The translations under genes were made by a program, and so were the position numbers. A stretch of DNA of 64,000 bases from contig CP054184.1 in NCBI GenBank assembly GCA_015709715.1, positions 124,001 through 188,000 on the forward strand, given 5' to 3'. Origin of the DNA: Nitrospira sp. Lineage in GTDB: Bacteria; Nitrospirota; Nitrospiria; Nitrospirales; Nitrospiraceae. The first letter of the stretch is position 1; each line of letters starts with the position of its first letter. Under the pieces are notes generated by a model. The model did not search any database. It had not been told where the DNA came from and worked only from the letters and a program-made list of their open reading frames with translations. Of the stretch, positions 8,983 through 17,560 are shown in pieces.

Positions 8983-10579
8983 GCCTCCAGAATCTCCGCT
9001 ACATTCCGAGCGATGGTTCCTTCAAGGTCGCGTGCCTGCGCGTTGAGCATTTCCAGTTCTTCGTTTAGCGTTTCGAGCTGTTCCTTGAAGTCCTCGTCGC
9101 TGACTTCCCCGCCGGGTGCCACGCCAACGTATCGACCGGGATTCAGGCTCCAGCCCTGCGCTTTGATCTCCTTGATCGTGGCGGCTTTGCATAGTCCTGG
9201 CACATCAGCGAACTTCAGCTTTTTGCCGAACACTTCCTTCAGCTTGGCTCCGGCCTCAGGCCCGCCCAGGGTGAAGTCCGGCTCTTCCCCCCGATAGAGC
9301 CGGACGACGTTCGCCATGAATCCGATTTGGCCTTCGGTCCAGTCGCGGTGCGCCCGATCCACATGACGGTAAATGTGCCGTGCATCGAGAAAGAGGACCT
9401 TGTCGGCCCTCGGCGTCTTCTGCTTTGATCGATCCAGAAACCACAAGGTACAGGGCAGCGTGACCGTGTAGAACATGTTCGGCCCGACGGCGACCATCAC
9501 GTCCACCGCACGGGCTTCGATGAGCTGTTTGCGAAGTTCTTGTTCGGACGAGCGGGCATCGGAGGCGCTGTTGGCCATGACGAATCCGGCTCGCCCGGTC
9601 TGGTTCAATGTCGAATAGAAGAGTTGAATCCAGAGATAGTTGGCGTTGTCCGTGCGCGGCAGGCCGAAGGGGTAGCGGCGGCCCTTGCCGACCTCGGCTT
9701 CCAGCCGTTCCTTATCGACGGCGTTCACGTTGAACGGCGGATTGGCGAGGACGAAGTCGAATCTGCCCGTGCTGTTGTGCAGGTCGTCGTAGTAGGTAAT
9801 GGCCTCTTTGATATCCCCTTCCAGGCCGTGCATGGCCAGGTTCATCCGGCAGAGGGCGACGGTGGCGGAGACTTTCTCCTGTCCGTGAATAGCCAATTCT
9901 GACGAAGGGTTCTTCTTATGCTCGGCTACGAAACGGGCGCTTTGGACGAACATGCCGCCGGAGCCGCAGGCCGGGTCCAGAATGCGGCCATGGTAGGGCT
10001 CCAGCACTTCGACCAGCAAACGCACGATGCCGGAAGGCGTGTAGAACTCGCCGCCCTTCTGGCCTTCCGTCCTGGCAAACTCGCCGAGGAAGTATTCGTA
10101 GATGCGGCCGAAGGCGTCGTAATCCATGGTGGCCGGGATTTCGGACACGCGCTTGAGCAGATCCTTCAACAACGTGCCTACAAAGACTTCATAGCTCTTA
10201 GGAAGCACCCCGGCAAGCTGGGGATTGTGCTTTTCAATGTCGCGCATGGCTTCATTGATCGCCTTGCCGGCATTGCTGCCCTCCGGCAGATGGAGGAGCT
10301 GTTCGAAGCGGGCGTTCGGCGTGAGATAGAGCACCCCTTCGGCATGGTAGGCTGATGGTTCGTCCACGCGTGAGCCGCGCCGTGACGAGGATGCCATCTT
10401 CTCCAGGTCGGCCCGGATCTTGGCAAAGCGCACATCGGCGAAGCGGAGGAAGATGAGGCCCAGGAATATTGGGCCGAGGTGAGGCCGCTATTGGCCCGCA
10501 GCTGATCGGCTGCGTCCCACAGACGCTTTTCCAGCGCGTCCGTCGCCCTGTCTTTTTCCGATGGGGCAATCCATTGCAT
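8979..10579 (-). pseudogene. hsdM: Type I DNA methyltransferase subunit M, frameshifted near 5' end
   Basis: The main open part (10433 to 8979, 484 codons) holds the whole N6-adenine methyltransferase domain: [16 protein letters not shown] for S-adenosylmethionine binding, and the catalytic NPPF in [11 protein letters not shown], then a C-terminal coiled coil. The true N-terminus lies in another frame from ATG 10579 (MQWIAPSEKD...[14 protein letters not shown]) up to AQYS near 10465. After that the family continuation [16 protein letters not shown] is out of frame, with about ten bases missing relative to the usual QYS-x-P-x-LGLIF. The N-terminal helices contact HsdS, so the methylase is probably inactive unless a restart at GTG 10433 gives a working product. 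Confidence 0.8.
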
Positions 10580-10705
10580 CTGGGGCTTCGTGAAACATGT
10601 GTCCGCTGCAAGCCGCAGCAGGATACCCTTTCTCCGGTGGCGAGACAATCTGGCCGTTGCCCCTCCCCTTGCCGTTGGAATATCGGGCCTGCTAGATTTG
10701 GGCCC

Positions 10706-11227
10706 ATGACGATCCAATTCCAGAAGAAAGATCCGCGGGCCACGATCACCACGAAGTTCGGCGAGATCAAGATCCGGTTCTATCCGGACGACGCGCCGCG
10801 CCATGTCGAAAACTTCATCAACCTGGCCAAGATGGGCTTCTACGACGACACGACGTTCCATCGCGTGATCCCGGGCTTTCTCATCCAGGGCGGCGACCCC
10901 TTGAGCAAACAGCCCGAGCGTCACCTGCACGGGACCGGCGGCCCCGGCTATTTCCTCAACCCCGAACCCAACGATCGCCCGCACAAACGCGGCGCGCTCT
11001 CCATGGCCAAGATGCCTCGCGACGGGACGAGCACCAGGGACTTCAACGACAACGGCTCGCAGTTCTTCATCTGCCTCGATGACAACAGCGGGCTCGATCG
11101 TCGCTATTCGGTCTTCGGCGAAATCTTTCGCGGCATCGAGGTGATCGACCTGATCGCCAAGGTGGCGCGCGATGAACGCGACAACCCGCTGGAGCCGATC
11201 CGCATGAAGGTGACGGTGAAGGAGTAA
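10706..11227 (+). CDS. ppiB: Cyclophilin-type peptidyl-prolyl isomerase
   Basis: 173 residues, a minimal cyclophilin that isomerises Xaa-Pro peptide bonds; no signal peptide, so probably cytoplasmic. Motifs in order: ITTKFGEIKIRFYPDDAPR, the active-site stretch FHRVIPGFLIQGGDP with the catalytic Arg and Gln, and NGSQFFICL. The C-terminus RMKVTVKE is the standard end. The ATG at 10706 is preferred because the family begins with the TTxGEI strand; the frame is open further upstream but that part is antisense to hsdM and looks non-coding. It is divergent from hsdM. Confidence 0.93.
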   Translation: MTIQFQKKDPRATITTKFGEIKIRFYPDDAPRHVENFINLAKMGFYDDTTFHRVIPGFLIQGGDPLSKQPERHLHGTGGPGYFLNPEPNDRPHKRGALSMAKMPRDGTSTRDFNDNGSQFFICLDDNSGLDRRYSVFGEIFRGIEVIDLIAKVARDERDNPLEPIRMKVTVKE

Positions 11228-11255
11228 ACTCGGCACCGCCCGGATCACTCAGCGG

Positions 11256-12296
11256 ATGAACCGTCACTTTCTTCATGTCACTTTCTGCCTCTCGCGCTCG
11301 ATTATTCTCCTGCTTCTAGCGGGTTGTATCACTCCAGAGAGAGTCTCGTTCGAGCCGCGAATCTCCGATCGCAGCGAACTCGCCCATGTCATCAGCCACA
11401 AAGTACAGTCCGGCTTCAGATATCCTGATCGGGCGAAGACGGAGGGTTGGGAGGGATGGGTCCTCGTCGAGGCGTTGATTAAGTCGGACGGCAGTCTGGC
11501 CGGCTTGGAGGTATATCGTCACTCAGGCTGCACGGACCTGATAGTGGATGCAATCGAGACGGTTGAGCGAAGTTTTCCTATTTCAGCCCATATCCCGTTA
11601 GAGCGAAACGAGCTGTTATCCGTTGCTGTCCCGATCCATTACGAACTTGACCAGGCATCCAGGAGTCATCCTTTCGGTGTTCTGCAGCGGTTGATTGCGG
11701 ATTCACTCACAAGAACGGTCCGCGCCATTCAGCAATATCCCGAAGAGGCAAAACACGCTGCGCGGGAAGGGATCGTCATGACCAAGGTTCTCGTGGAAGC
11801 GGACGGCACCATCATCGATGCGCAGATTCAGGAAAGCTCCGGCCACCCAGACCTCGACGCGCATGCGCTTGCAACCATTCAGAGCGTGGGGTCGGTCTAC
11901 GATCGACGCTGCTCGCCCGATCCCCGGAGGGTTGAAGTCCAGTTTCCCATCCAATATGCATTACCTGCTCCGGATCGAGCGGCTCTCCAGGGAGGCCGCC
12001 ATGATTACACCTGGCTCGCAAGAGATGTGTTTGCTAAATTTACGGACATCGGGTTTTATCCTGCGCAGGCTGTTGAGAGCGGATGGGAGGGCACGGTGGT
12101 AGTGTCCACCATCATCAGATCGGACGGCACCATTCCGTATAGCTGGATCGACAGAAGTTCGGGCATCCCCCTGCTGGACCAGGCCGCCATGCAGAGCGTA
12201 CGCGGCCTTTCTCCATTGAAGCTGAGACATCCGCTTGGTCAAGCCAAAGTCATTGTGACCCTTCCCATAACCTATTCGACCACGTCGAGGCCGTGA
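11256..12296 (+). CDS. Lipoprotein with three tandem TonB C-terminal-like domains
   Basis: 346 residues. The N-terminus has a signal sequence ending in the lipobox LLAGC (Cys about 24), so it is probably a lipoprotein. The rest is three similar units of about 90 residues, near 45-132, 150-235 and 255-343. Each has the TonB_C hallmarks: YP followed by A and EGWEGWVLVEA, EGIVMTKVLVEADG or ESGWEGTVVVST, then SDG/ADG and SG..LLD.A. TonB_C domains normally sit once at the end of an inner-membrane-anchored TonB; here the anchor and proline-rich linker are absent. It cannot act as a classical energy transducer. A scaffold or TonB-box-binding role is speculation. It starts 28 bases after ppiB. Confidence 0.8.
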   Translation: MNRHFLHVTFCLSRSIILLLLAGCITPERVSFEPRISDRSELAHVISHKVQSGFRYPDRAKTEGWEGWVLVEALIKSDGSLAGLEVYRHSGCTDLIVDAIETVERSFPISAHIPLERNELLSVAVPIHYELDQASRSHPFGVLQRLIADSLTRTVRAIQQYPEEAKHAAREGIVMTKVLVEADGTIIDAQIQESSGHPDLDAHALATIQSVGSVYDRRCSPDPRRVEVQFPIQYALPAPDRAALQGGRHDYTWLARDVFAKFTDIGFYPAQAVESGWEGTVVVSTIIRSDGTIPYSWIDRSSGIPLLDQAAMQSVRGLSPLKLRHPLGQAKVIVTLPITYSTTSRP

Positions 12297-12354
12297 GCCG
12301 GTCAGCGTGGGCGCGCGTGCCGCCACGATGTGTGTCGGTCGGGACCTTTGCCCT

Positions 12355-12738
12355 ATGATCACCATGCACTCCCTGCTCTACGGTAGCCTCATCCTCGTTG
12401 CGACGGCTGTCTCGGGCTGCGATGGGGACCGTCACCGCCTGATGACGGACCTCTATCCGTCTTACCCGGAGGGCGTGCGCTGGGCCATCGATCACGGGAA
12501 GATTCTGCGCGGCATGACGCAGGATCAGGTATACCTGGCGATGGGGGCTCCGGTCTGTAAGAAGGAGCAGGAGAGGGCTGGGAAGCTGCTTCAGGTCTGG
12601 CTCTATCCGCCGATCGGACGGGATGCCTGTGTGACCAGCGCGTTTCGTGTGTACTTCGAAGAGGGCCTGGTCACCACCTGGGACCGTTTCACGACCCCGA
12701 CCAGATATACCGACCCGGCCGGCGGCGTGCCGGAATAG
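12355..12738 (+). CDS. Small lipoprotein, SmpA/BamE-like fold possible
   Basis: 127 residues from ATG 12355. Signal sequence LLYGSLILVATAVSGC ends in a lipobox, so it is a likely lipoprotein. The mature part contains ILRGMTQDQVYLAMGAP, resembling the GMT-x-xQVxxxLG-xP helix-turn of SmpA/OmlA/BamE-type small outer-membrane proteins, followed by a strand-rich section (WLYPPIG, FRVYFEEGLVTTW). Resemblance is by motif only. An upstream in-frame ATG at 12307 would put 16 residues before the signal peptide and is less likely. Confidence 0.65.
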   Translation: MITMHSLLYGSLILVATAVSGCDGDRHRLMTDLYPSYPEGVRWAIDHGKILRGMTQDQVYLAMGAPVCKKEQERAGKLLQVWLYPPIGRDACVTSAFRVYFEEGLVTTWDRFTTPTRYTDPAGGVPE

Positions 12739-12746
12739 GGAGCGGC

Positions 12747-14006
12747 CTAGAAGAAGGTCATGCTGGCGTAGGTGACCGTGGAATTGTATTGATCGGTGAT
12801 GCCGCGGTCGTAGCGCAGCACCTGCCCCGTTTCCGCCTGGATCAAACGCAGCAGCAGGTAGATGGGCGAGAAGCCCGAGATGCGGCGCTGGTCGTTTTCC
12901 TTCTGGATGAACCTGGCGAATTCTTCTGGCTCGCGATTCTCCACGTGTTTGAGCATCTCCAAATCGGTCTGCATACAGCGGTGGAAGGAGAAATCAGTCG
13001 GCGGCGCCGAGTCGCCGTAGCGCATGCCGATGTGGGCGAGTTCCGCCCCGGCCACCACGCAGTAGGGCTTGCCGTAGGCCGACAGGGCTTCCTTCAAGAC
13101 CCGCAGGAACGTCTCCACCTTCTCGCGTACCTGGGCGTCGCGGAGGCTGTCCGCCGAGAACGACGTGAGGATGGGGACGATGCGGAAGGGCCGGTCCTTC
13201 CCGAGGCTTGCTTGCAAAAATGGCAATTGGAATTCCAAGGCATGTTCGTTTTGATGGACCAACTCCTCGTTGAAGACCATGGGTAGCTGCGCGCGTAGCA
13301 CGTCGGTCACGCTCCGTTCGACCGGCACGACGCCCAGCGGCGTTTCAAAATCCTTATCCGTCACCGCGACCAGTTGCTCCAGACCGGAGAAGGCCGTGCC
13401 GAGCAACACGTAGAGTTCCGGTTGCTGGGCCTCCTGCAGTTCCTTGTAGGCCCAGGCATAGACCGGCCCGGCATGTTTGGGTTCGTAGGTCGGAGCCACC
13501 AGCCCCTTGATGGGCTTCCCCGCATGTTCCGAGGCCTTGATCTCCGGCCCTTCCTTCGACGTGAAGAAGCCCTTGATCTGGGCGCGCAGCTTGGCCCCAT
13601 CGGCTTCGTAACTGCGGCCTGCAAAGGCGGCTATCCGGTGGGGCGCTTGCCGGTAGGCGTCCAGTGCCTGCCGTTTAGCCTGTTCCGCCCGTTCCCCTTC
13701 CAGAAAGAGTTTCTCGTCCAGGTCGGCGATGAGTTGCTCGACCTTGTTGGGCATGAGAAATTCGCCGAAGCGCTTCAGGTAAATCGTCCCGATCTCGGGC
13801 AGACTGTGTTCGCCGTCCAGGTGCTGCACGATGAAGAAATAGTTCAGCGGCAGGACCAGCTTCTCCTTGCTCAATCCGGTCGGGTCCCAGAGCACGACGT
13901 ACTGCTCTTCACCCTGCTTGATGGGCGTGAACTGCAGATTGCGGAGCAGCGGACAGAGCGCAGGATCTTTTGGTGCGGCGGTGGTGGCGTCCATGGTGAA
14001 GCGCAT
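12747..14006 (-). CDS. Memo-like (AmmeMemoRadiSam system protein B family) protein with N-terminal extra domain, active-site residues replaced
   Basis: 419 residues. The first 110 or so form a small helical/winged domain like those before some Memo-like proteins; residues about 160-419 match the Memo family. Matching motifs: KGLVAPTYEPKHAGPVYAW (167-185), HQNEHALEFQLPFLQ (251-265), AGAELAHIG (319-327), and RRISGFSPIY (374-383). In ordinary members the first reads APH, the strand LLG-x-x-H carries a His, and the last reads CG. Here they are Thr173, Phe206 and Ser377, so the three residues usually seen as metal/active-site positions are all changed, while His255 and His325 remain. It is last in the MutL-like operon, 51 bases after the preceding gene. 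Function unknown; probably not a redox Memo enzyme. Confidence 0.7.
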   Translation of the reverse strand: MRFTMDATTAAPKDPALCPLLRNLQFTPIKQGEEQYVVLWDPTGLSKEKLVLPLNYFFIVQHLDGEHSLPEIGTIYLKRFGEFLMPNKVEQLIADLDEKLFLEGERAEQAKRQALDAYRQAPHRIAAFAGRSYEADGAKLRAQIKGFFTSKEGPEIKASEHAGKPIKGLVAPTYEPKHAGPVYAWAYKELQEAQQPELYVLLGTAFSGLEQLVAVTDKDFETPLGVVPVERSVTDVLRAQLPMVFNEELVHQNEHALEFQLPFLQASLGKDRPFRIVPILTSFSADSLRDAQVREKVETFLRVLKEALSAYGKPYCVVAGAELAHIGMRYGDSAPPTDFSFHRCMQTDLEMLKHVENREPEEFARFIQKENDQRRISGFSPIYLLLRLIQAETGQVLRYDRGITDQYNSTVTYASMTFF

Positions 14007-14057
14007 TCTAACGGAGCGGTCTTCTCAGGCGCAACTGGAAGGTAGGTGTTCGGTGGC

Positions 14058-14813
14058 TTAACGTTCCGGCGGATGGGCGCTGCCGCGTTGACTCAGGATG
14101 ATGAGCGTGGCGACGGTCAGCAACAGGAGCCAGAGGGTCGGACGGCCGTAGGAGGCGTCGGAAAATTCGATCAAGTCCGTCAGCCGGCCGATCAGAAGCG
14201 ACATGCGGGCCATGACCGTATAGCCGAAGGCGGCGCCGAAGGAGATCATCAGGAACATGATGCCGGCGCGCGCGACCATCTTGCCCGGCCCCGAATGCTC
14301 CACCGAGAAGAAAAAGTAGAACAGGACCGAGACCACTCCGATGAGGATGATGATACCGTTGAGGTTGCTGGCCGGATTCAAAAGCGACCAGGTGAAGGTG
14401 ACGCCCTCACCGGGGGCCACCGACAGCAACGGCCTCACCGTGTCCTCGATCTGTTTCAGGATGAACGATGAGATCGTCCGCGGAATCGCCAGGCCCGCGC
14501 CCACGCCCACGATGAAGGCAAAGGCGTAGCGTGAGAGCCAGGCGGCCTTGGGCACGTACCGCGTGAGCATCAGCATCCCGATGGCGACCGGGATGAGCAG
14601 CGACCATTCCCCCTTGTCGATGATCGGCCGGATGATGAGCGTCATCACCACCGTGTCGTAAGCCTTGACGATGGTGTAACCCAACGAGACGCCGACATAG
14701 AGGTGCTCGGCAAGTTTGAAGAGCGGGTTGTCCTCATAGAGGAACGACAGGATGAACAGCGTCAGTCCCGTGGCGACCCAGGCGCCCAACATGGTGGCGA
14801 AGGAGAGTTCCAT
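14058..14813 (-). CDS. Multi-helix membrane protein of the MutL-like operon (251 aa)
   Basis: About seven hydrophobic helices are visible, including WVATGLTLFILSFLY, IPVAIGMLMLTRYV, FAFIVGVGAGLAIP, IILIGVVSVLFYFFF and LWLLLLTVATLIIL. Between helices 4 and 5 lies an extra-membrane loop (FILKQIEDTVRPLL...FTWSLL). No enzyme or transporter motif is recognised. It starts five bases after the previous gene, so it is co-translated with it. The gene context (MutL-like ATPase, barrel-sandwich protein) suggests a subunit of a membrane complex; this is inference. Confidence 0.7.
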   Translation of the reverse strand: MELSFATMLGAWVATGLTLFILSFLYEDNPLFKLAEHLYVGVSLGYTIVKAYDTVVMTLIIRPIIDKGEWSLLIPVAIGMLMLTRYVPKAAWLSRYAFAFIVGVGAGLAIPRTISSFILKQIEDTVRPLLSVAPGEGVTFTWSLLNPASNLNGIIILIGVVSVLFYFFFSVEHSGPGKMVARAGIMFLMISFGAAFGYTVMARMSLLIGRLTDLIEFSDASYGRPTLWLLLLTVATLIILSQRGSAHPPER

Positions 14814-14818
14814 CCTGT

Positions 14819-15664
14819 CTAGGCCCCCATGCCAGGCTGGCGGCGTTGTTGCCGCCGCAGCGAGAAGTAGAAGAGGTTGCAGATCATCACGAGCACGATG
14901 ATGGCCATGTGGGTAGCCGACTGCGCGTCCATGCCGGCCACTGCCTTGCCTTTCGCCCCCACCAGCGTTTCATATTCCGCCGCGCCGCGCAGACCGCCGA
15001 TCAGCCCGTTGATCTGGCCGCTCCGGAGCAAGGGATAGAGGCCTGGCGCCATCACGCCGGTGCAGCCGCCGCCCAGTTCGAACTTGTATTTGTCCTTGCC
15101 GAACACGTACCAGGCCTCGACGCCGGGATTGCCCGCCCCCAGGCTCATGGCATAGGTCACGTCGCGCAGGTTCTGCACGCCGGCCAGGACCGGCAGCCCC
15201 TTGGTGGCCTTGCCGCCATAATCGGCGGGGAAGGCGTTATAGAGGTCCTGCCCCATGTTCAAGATCACCGCGCTGCCGCCGGGACTCCAGCCCAGGAACA
15301 CGTAATCCGTCCCGTTCACCTTCCCCGCTTCCTTCGCAGCCTGGGTAATGATTTGATCGGCCAAGCCCGTGCCCGACACCCAAAGCGTCATCGCCACCAC
15401 GCGCAGGTTTTTCTTGAAGGCGTGGCGGAGAATCGCCACGGCCTGCGGGTAGAGTTCCGGCTTGGAGGCCGGGTCGAAATCCAGCGACAGCAGAAACACC
15501 GACTGCTCGGGCAGGTTCTCGATGTAGTCGTAGACGGCCCGCACTTCGGGGGAAATCTTGATCGGCAGCCCGACCGGGTACAGCAGCGGGAACAGCGTAC
15601 AGAGGCCGATCACCAGGAAGATGACCCGCCGGTCGATCCGCAACATACGTTCGGCGAGGCTCAT
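14819..15664 (-). CDS. Membrane-anchored protein with extracytoplasmic domain (281 aa)
   Basis: Begins at ATG 15664, overlapping the previous stop (ATGA). One helix near residues 13-30 (VIFLVIGLCTLFPLLYPVG) and one near the C-terminus (MAIIVLVMICNLFYFSL) flank a roughly 200-residue globular part. The globular part has alternating strands and helices: SVFLLSLDFDPASKPEL, LRVVAMTLWVSGTGL, DYVFLGWSPGGSAVIL and VEAWYVFGKDKYKFELGGG. This looks like a Rossmann-type alpha/beta domain, probably outside the inner membrane. No named family recognised. It follows a basic tail (RRQQRRQ). Confidence 0.7.
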   Translation of the reverse strand: MSLAERMLRIDRRVIFLVIGLCTLFPLLYPVGLPIKISPEVRAVYDYIENLPEQSVFLLSLDFDPASKPELYPQAVAILRHAFKKNLRVVAMTLWVSGTGLADQIITQAAKEAGKVNGTDYVFLGWSPGGSAVILNMGQDLYNAFPADYGGKATKGLPVLAGVQNLRDVTYAMSLGAGNPGVEAWYVFGKDKYKFELGGGCTGVMAPGLYPLLRSGQINGLIGGLRGAAEYETLVGAKGKAVAGMDAQSATHMAIIVLVMICNLFYFSLRRQQRRQPGMGA

Positions 15665-16311
15665 TCCTTTCCTCCGCCCAGGTAGGACCGTTCCACGCCG
15701 AAGATGATCTTGAAGGAAAGGGCCACGGCGCCCAGACTCACGCCGATGAGGATGGCGCGGCGGACGGAGGCGTTCAACACGTTCAAGATCCAGCTCGACA
15801 GGTCTCCGCTCAGCGGCAAGATGTATTCGCCCAAGGGCACGCGGCCCATCATAACGATGACGGCGGCGACCAGCAACACGGCGGCTTCGCGGCTGCGGGC
15901 GCGGAACGACCGGTAGGCTGCGGAGGCGATGAAGAAGGCCAGGATCGCGAACATGGTGCCCTGCAGCGGCACGAGCATATACGAGTAGACCCAGCCGAAG
16001 GAGGTCATCGCCCCATCGATGCTTTCCTTGCCGTGGTTCCAGAGGCCGACGGCGATAGTGCCCAGCATGCCGGCGTAGAGCACGAGGCTGTAGCCCCATC
16101 CCGCTTCCTTCCGGCGTATCTTCGCCGCATGCAGGTGAAACAGGCTCGTGACACCCAACACCAGCGCGAAGCCGCCGATGATCTGCAGCCACTTGGTGAC
16201 CGTGGTCAATAGTTGTTCGGACGAGGGATGCGGCACGTAGTACTGGGCCGCCATGACCAGGCCGGTGATTAGCGTGATGAGCAGCGGCAGCTGCCGGCGA
16301 AGAAAGATCAT
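15661..16311 (-). CDS. Six-helix membrane protein of the MutL-like operon (216 aa)
   Basis: Start chosen at ATG 16311, which overlaps the upstream stop (ATGA); an alternative 13 residues upstream would lie inside the previous gene. Hydrophobic helices include LPLLITLITGLVMAAQYYV, IIGGFALVLGVTSLFHL, LVLYAGMLGTIAVGLW, LVPLQGTMFAILAFFIA, AVLLVAAVIVMMG and AILIGVSLGAVALSF. A conserved-looking polar loop WNHGKESIDGAMTSF separates helices 3 and 4. No transporter motif seen. Both ends overlap neighbours, showing tight coupling within the operon. Confidence 0.7.
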   Translation of the reverse strand: MIFLRRQLPLLITLITGLVMAAQYYVPHPSSEQLLTTVTKWLQIIGGFALVLGVTSLFHLHAAKIRRKEAGWGYSLVLYAGMLGTIAVGLWNHGKESIDGAMTSFGWVYSYMLVPLQGTMFAILAFFIASAAYRSFRARSREAAVLLVAAVIVMMGRVPLGEYILPLSGDLSSWILNVLNASVRRAILIGVSLGAVALSFKIIFGVERSYLGGGKE

Positions 16312-17555
16312 TTCAGGTCCTTGAAGAGGTCCAGAATCAGCTGCGGCCACGTCGCGCCGGTCACTACCGCCAGGGTCGCCAGGATGGTCCCGAGTCCGAT
16401 CACGCCGAGGATGAAGGCCTTGCCCAAATCTTGCCCGCGTAAGGTGCCGATCTGAATCGGTTCCTTGGACAGGTAGGCGCTCGCGGCGTAGAGTTCCTCG
16501 CCGATCAACGTGTAGTCGCAGGTCGTGACGAAGAACGGGAGCTGGTGATCGGAATCGGTGCCGGCGATCTGAATCGCGCCGGTGCTTGCGCCCGTTTCGG
16601 TGAGCAACAGCGACTCCGCAAAATAGGAGCCCATGAAGAAATTCGCCGCCGGTTTCCGCCGCAGCATGATGCCGTCTACCGCCGCCGTGTAGCTGAACTG
16701 GTCGCTGGTGATGAAGAAATTCGCGTCTTCCTTGAACAGGTCCGGTTTGCCCGCTTCTAAATAGGCCTGCTTGGTGATCTCCTGACAGACCGCCATGGTG
16801 ATGGGCTCACGGTGCGGAACGAGTAACTCCGTTTCATAGGCCGCGGCCTTCTTGGCCACGCGACCGAGGATGACGGCGGCGGCGATGGTCGAGGGATCGT
16901 TCATGTCGTGGGCGCCCGTCATGTAGAGCACCGGTTTGCCCAATTCGGTGGCGCGTCCGATGGCCTCGTCGACCGCATCCAGGCCGGGGATGCGGCGGAG
17001 AAAGATCTCCTTCCGCTTGGCCAGGTTGATCGCGTAAAACACCACCGCCCCGAAGAGCAGCGCGAGCAGCAGGTTGTTGAGCTGGTTCCAGTTCATCCAA
17101 TTCGGTTCCGGCGAGGCCAGTTGCGAATCCGCCAAGACGCGTTCCTGATCGGCCACCACCGCTACGGTCACGGCATAGGCCTGGCCTGCCTTGAGTTCGA
17201 CACCCTTCCCGTTCTTGATGAAATAGACATGGTCGTCCAGCGCGCCGGGCCTGGTCCACCAACTGGCCTTGGCCTCGCGCACGTAGTGGCTGTTCGCAGG
17301 AAATTCAGCGAGTACCTTCCAGTCCGCCTGGTTTCGCGGTGCCACGCCCTCATGGAAGAGGACTTGGTACTTGGCGGTGGCGCTGTCGGCAGCCGAGGGT
17401 GCCCACAAGACGGTCAAGCTGCCGCCCCCGTCGCTGGGCGTGTCGAAGACCTGCAGGTGTTGCGGTGGAGCCGGCGAAGCCTGGGCCGGTGCGAAGGTCG
17501 CGGTCCAGAGCGCGCAGAGCAGGATGAACAAGAGAAGGCGGACGAGGGGCTGCAC
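16308..17555 (-). CDS. DUF6754-type protein: fibronectin III-like exterior, one helix, cytoplasmic domain, C-terminal helix
   Basis: 415 residues. A signal peptide (LLLFILLCALWTATFAPAQA) is followed by a fibronectin-III-like region to about 150 (LTVLWAPSAADSATAKYQVLF, AGQAYAVTVAVVAD), a transmembrane helix near 160-180 (LLLALLFGAVVFYAINL), then a cytoplasmic domain starting KRKEIFLRRIPGLDAVDEAIGR and a last helix (AFILGVIGLGTILATLAVV). The cytoplasmic part (GKPVLYMTGAHDMNDPSTIA onward) has the look of the DUF6754 family, which to my knowledge is uncharacterised. The assignment is from pattern memory. It starts five bases after the barrel-sandwich gene, within one transcript. Confidence 0.65.
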   Translation of the reverse strand: MQPLVRLLLFILLCALWTATFAPAQASPAPPQHLQVFDTPSDGGGSLTVLWAPSAADSATAKYQVLFHEGVAPRNQADWKVLAEFPANSHYVREAKASWWTRPGALDDHVYFIKNGKGVELKAGQAYAVTVAVVADQERVLADSQLASPEPNWMNWNQLNNLLLALLFGAVVFYAINLAKRKEIFLRRIPGLDAVDEAIGRATELGKPVLYMTGAHDMNDPSTIAAAVILGRVAKKAAAYETELLVPHREPITMAVCQEITKQAYLEAGKPDLFKEDANFFITSDQFSYTAAVDGIMLRRKPAANFFMGSYFAESLLLTETGASTGAIQIAGTDSDHQLPFFVTTCDYTLIGEELYAASAYLSKEPIQIGTLRGQDLGKAFILGVIGLGTILATLAVVTGATWPQLILDLFKDLK

Positions 17556-17560
17556 GTCGC

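Noticed and set aside
10580..11248. Upstream part of a long minus-strand frame covering hsdM's 5' end and ppiB
   Set aside because: The part over ppiB is antisense to a real cyclophilin; only the last stretch is hsdM.
14846..15685. Plus-strand frame over the 281-residue membrane protein
   Set aside because: Antisense shadow rich in His/Arg; the minus strand has helices and overlapping starts.
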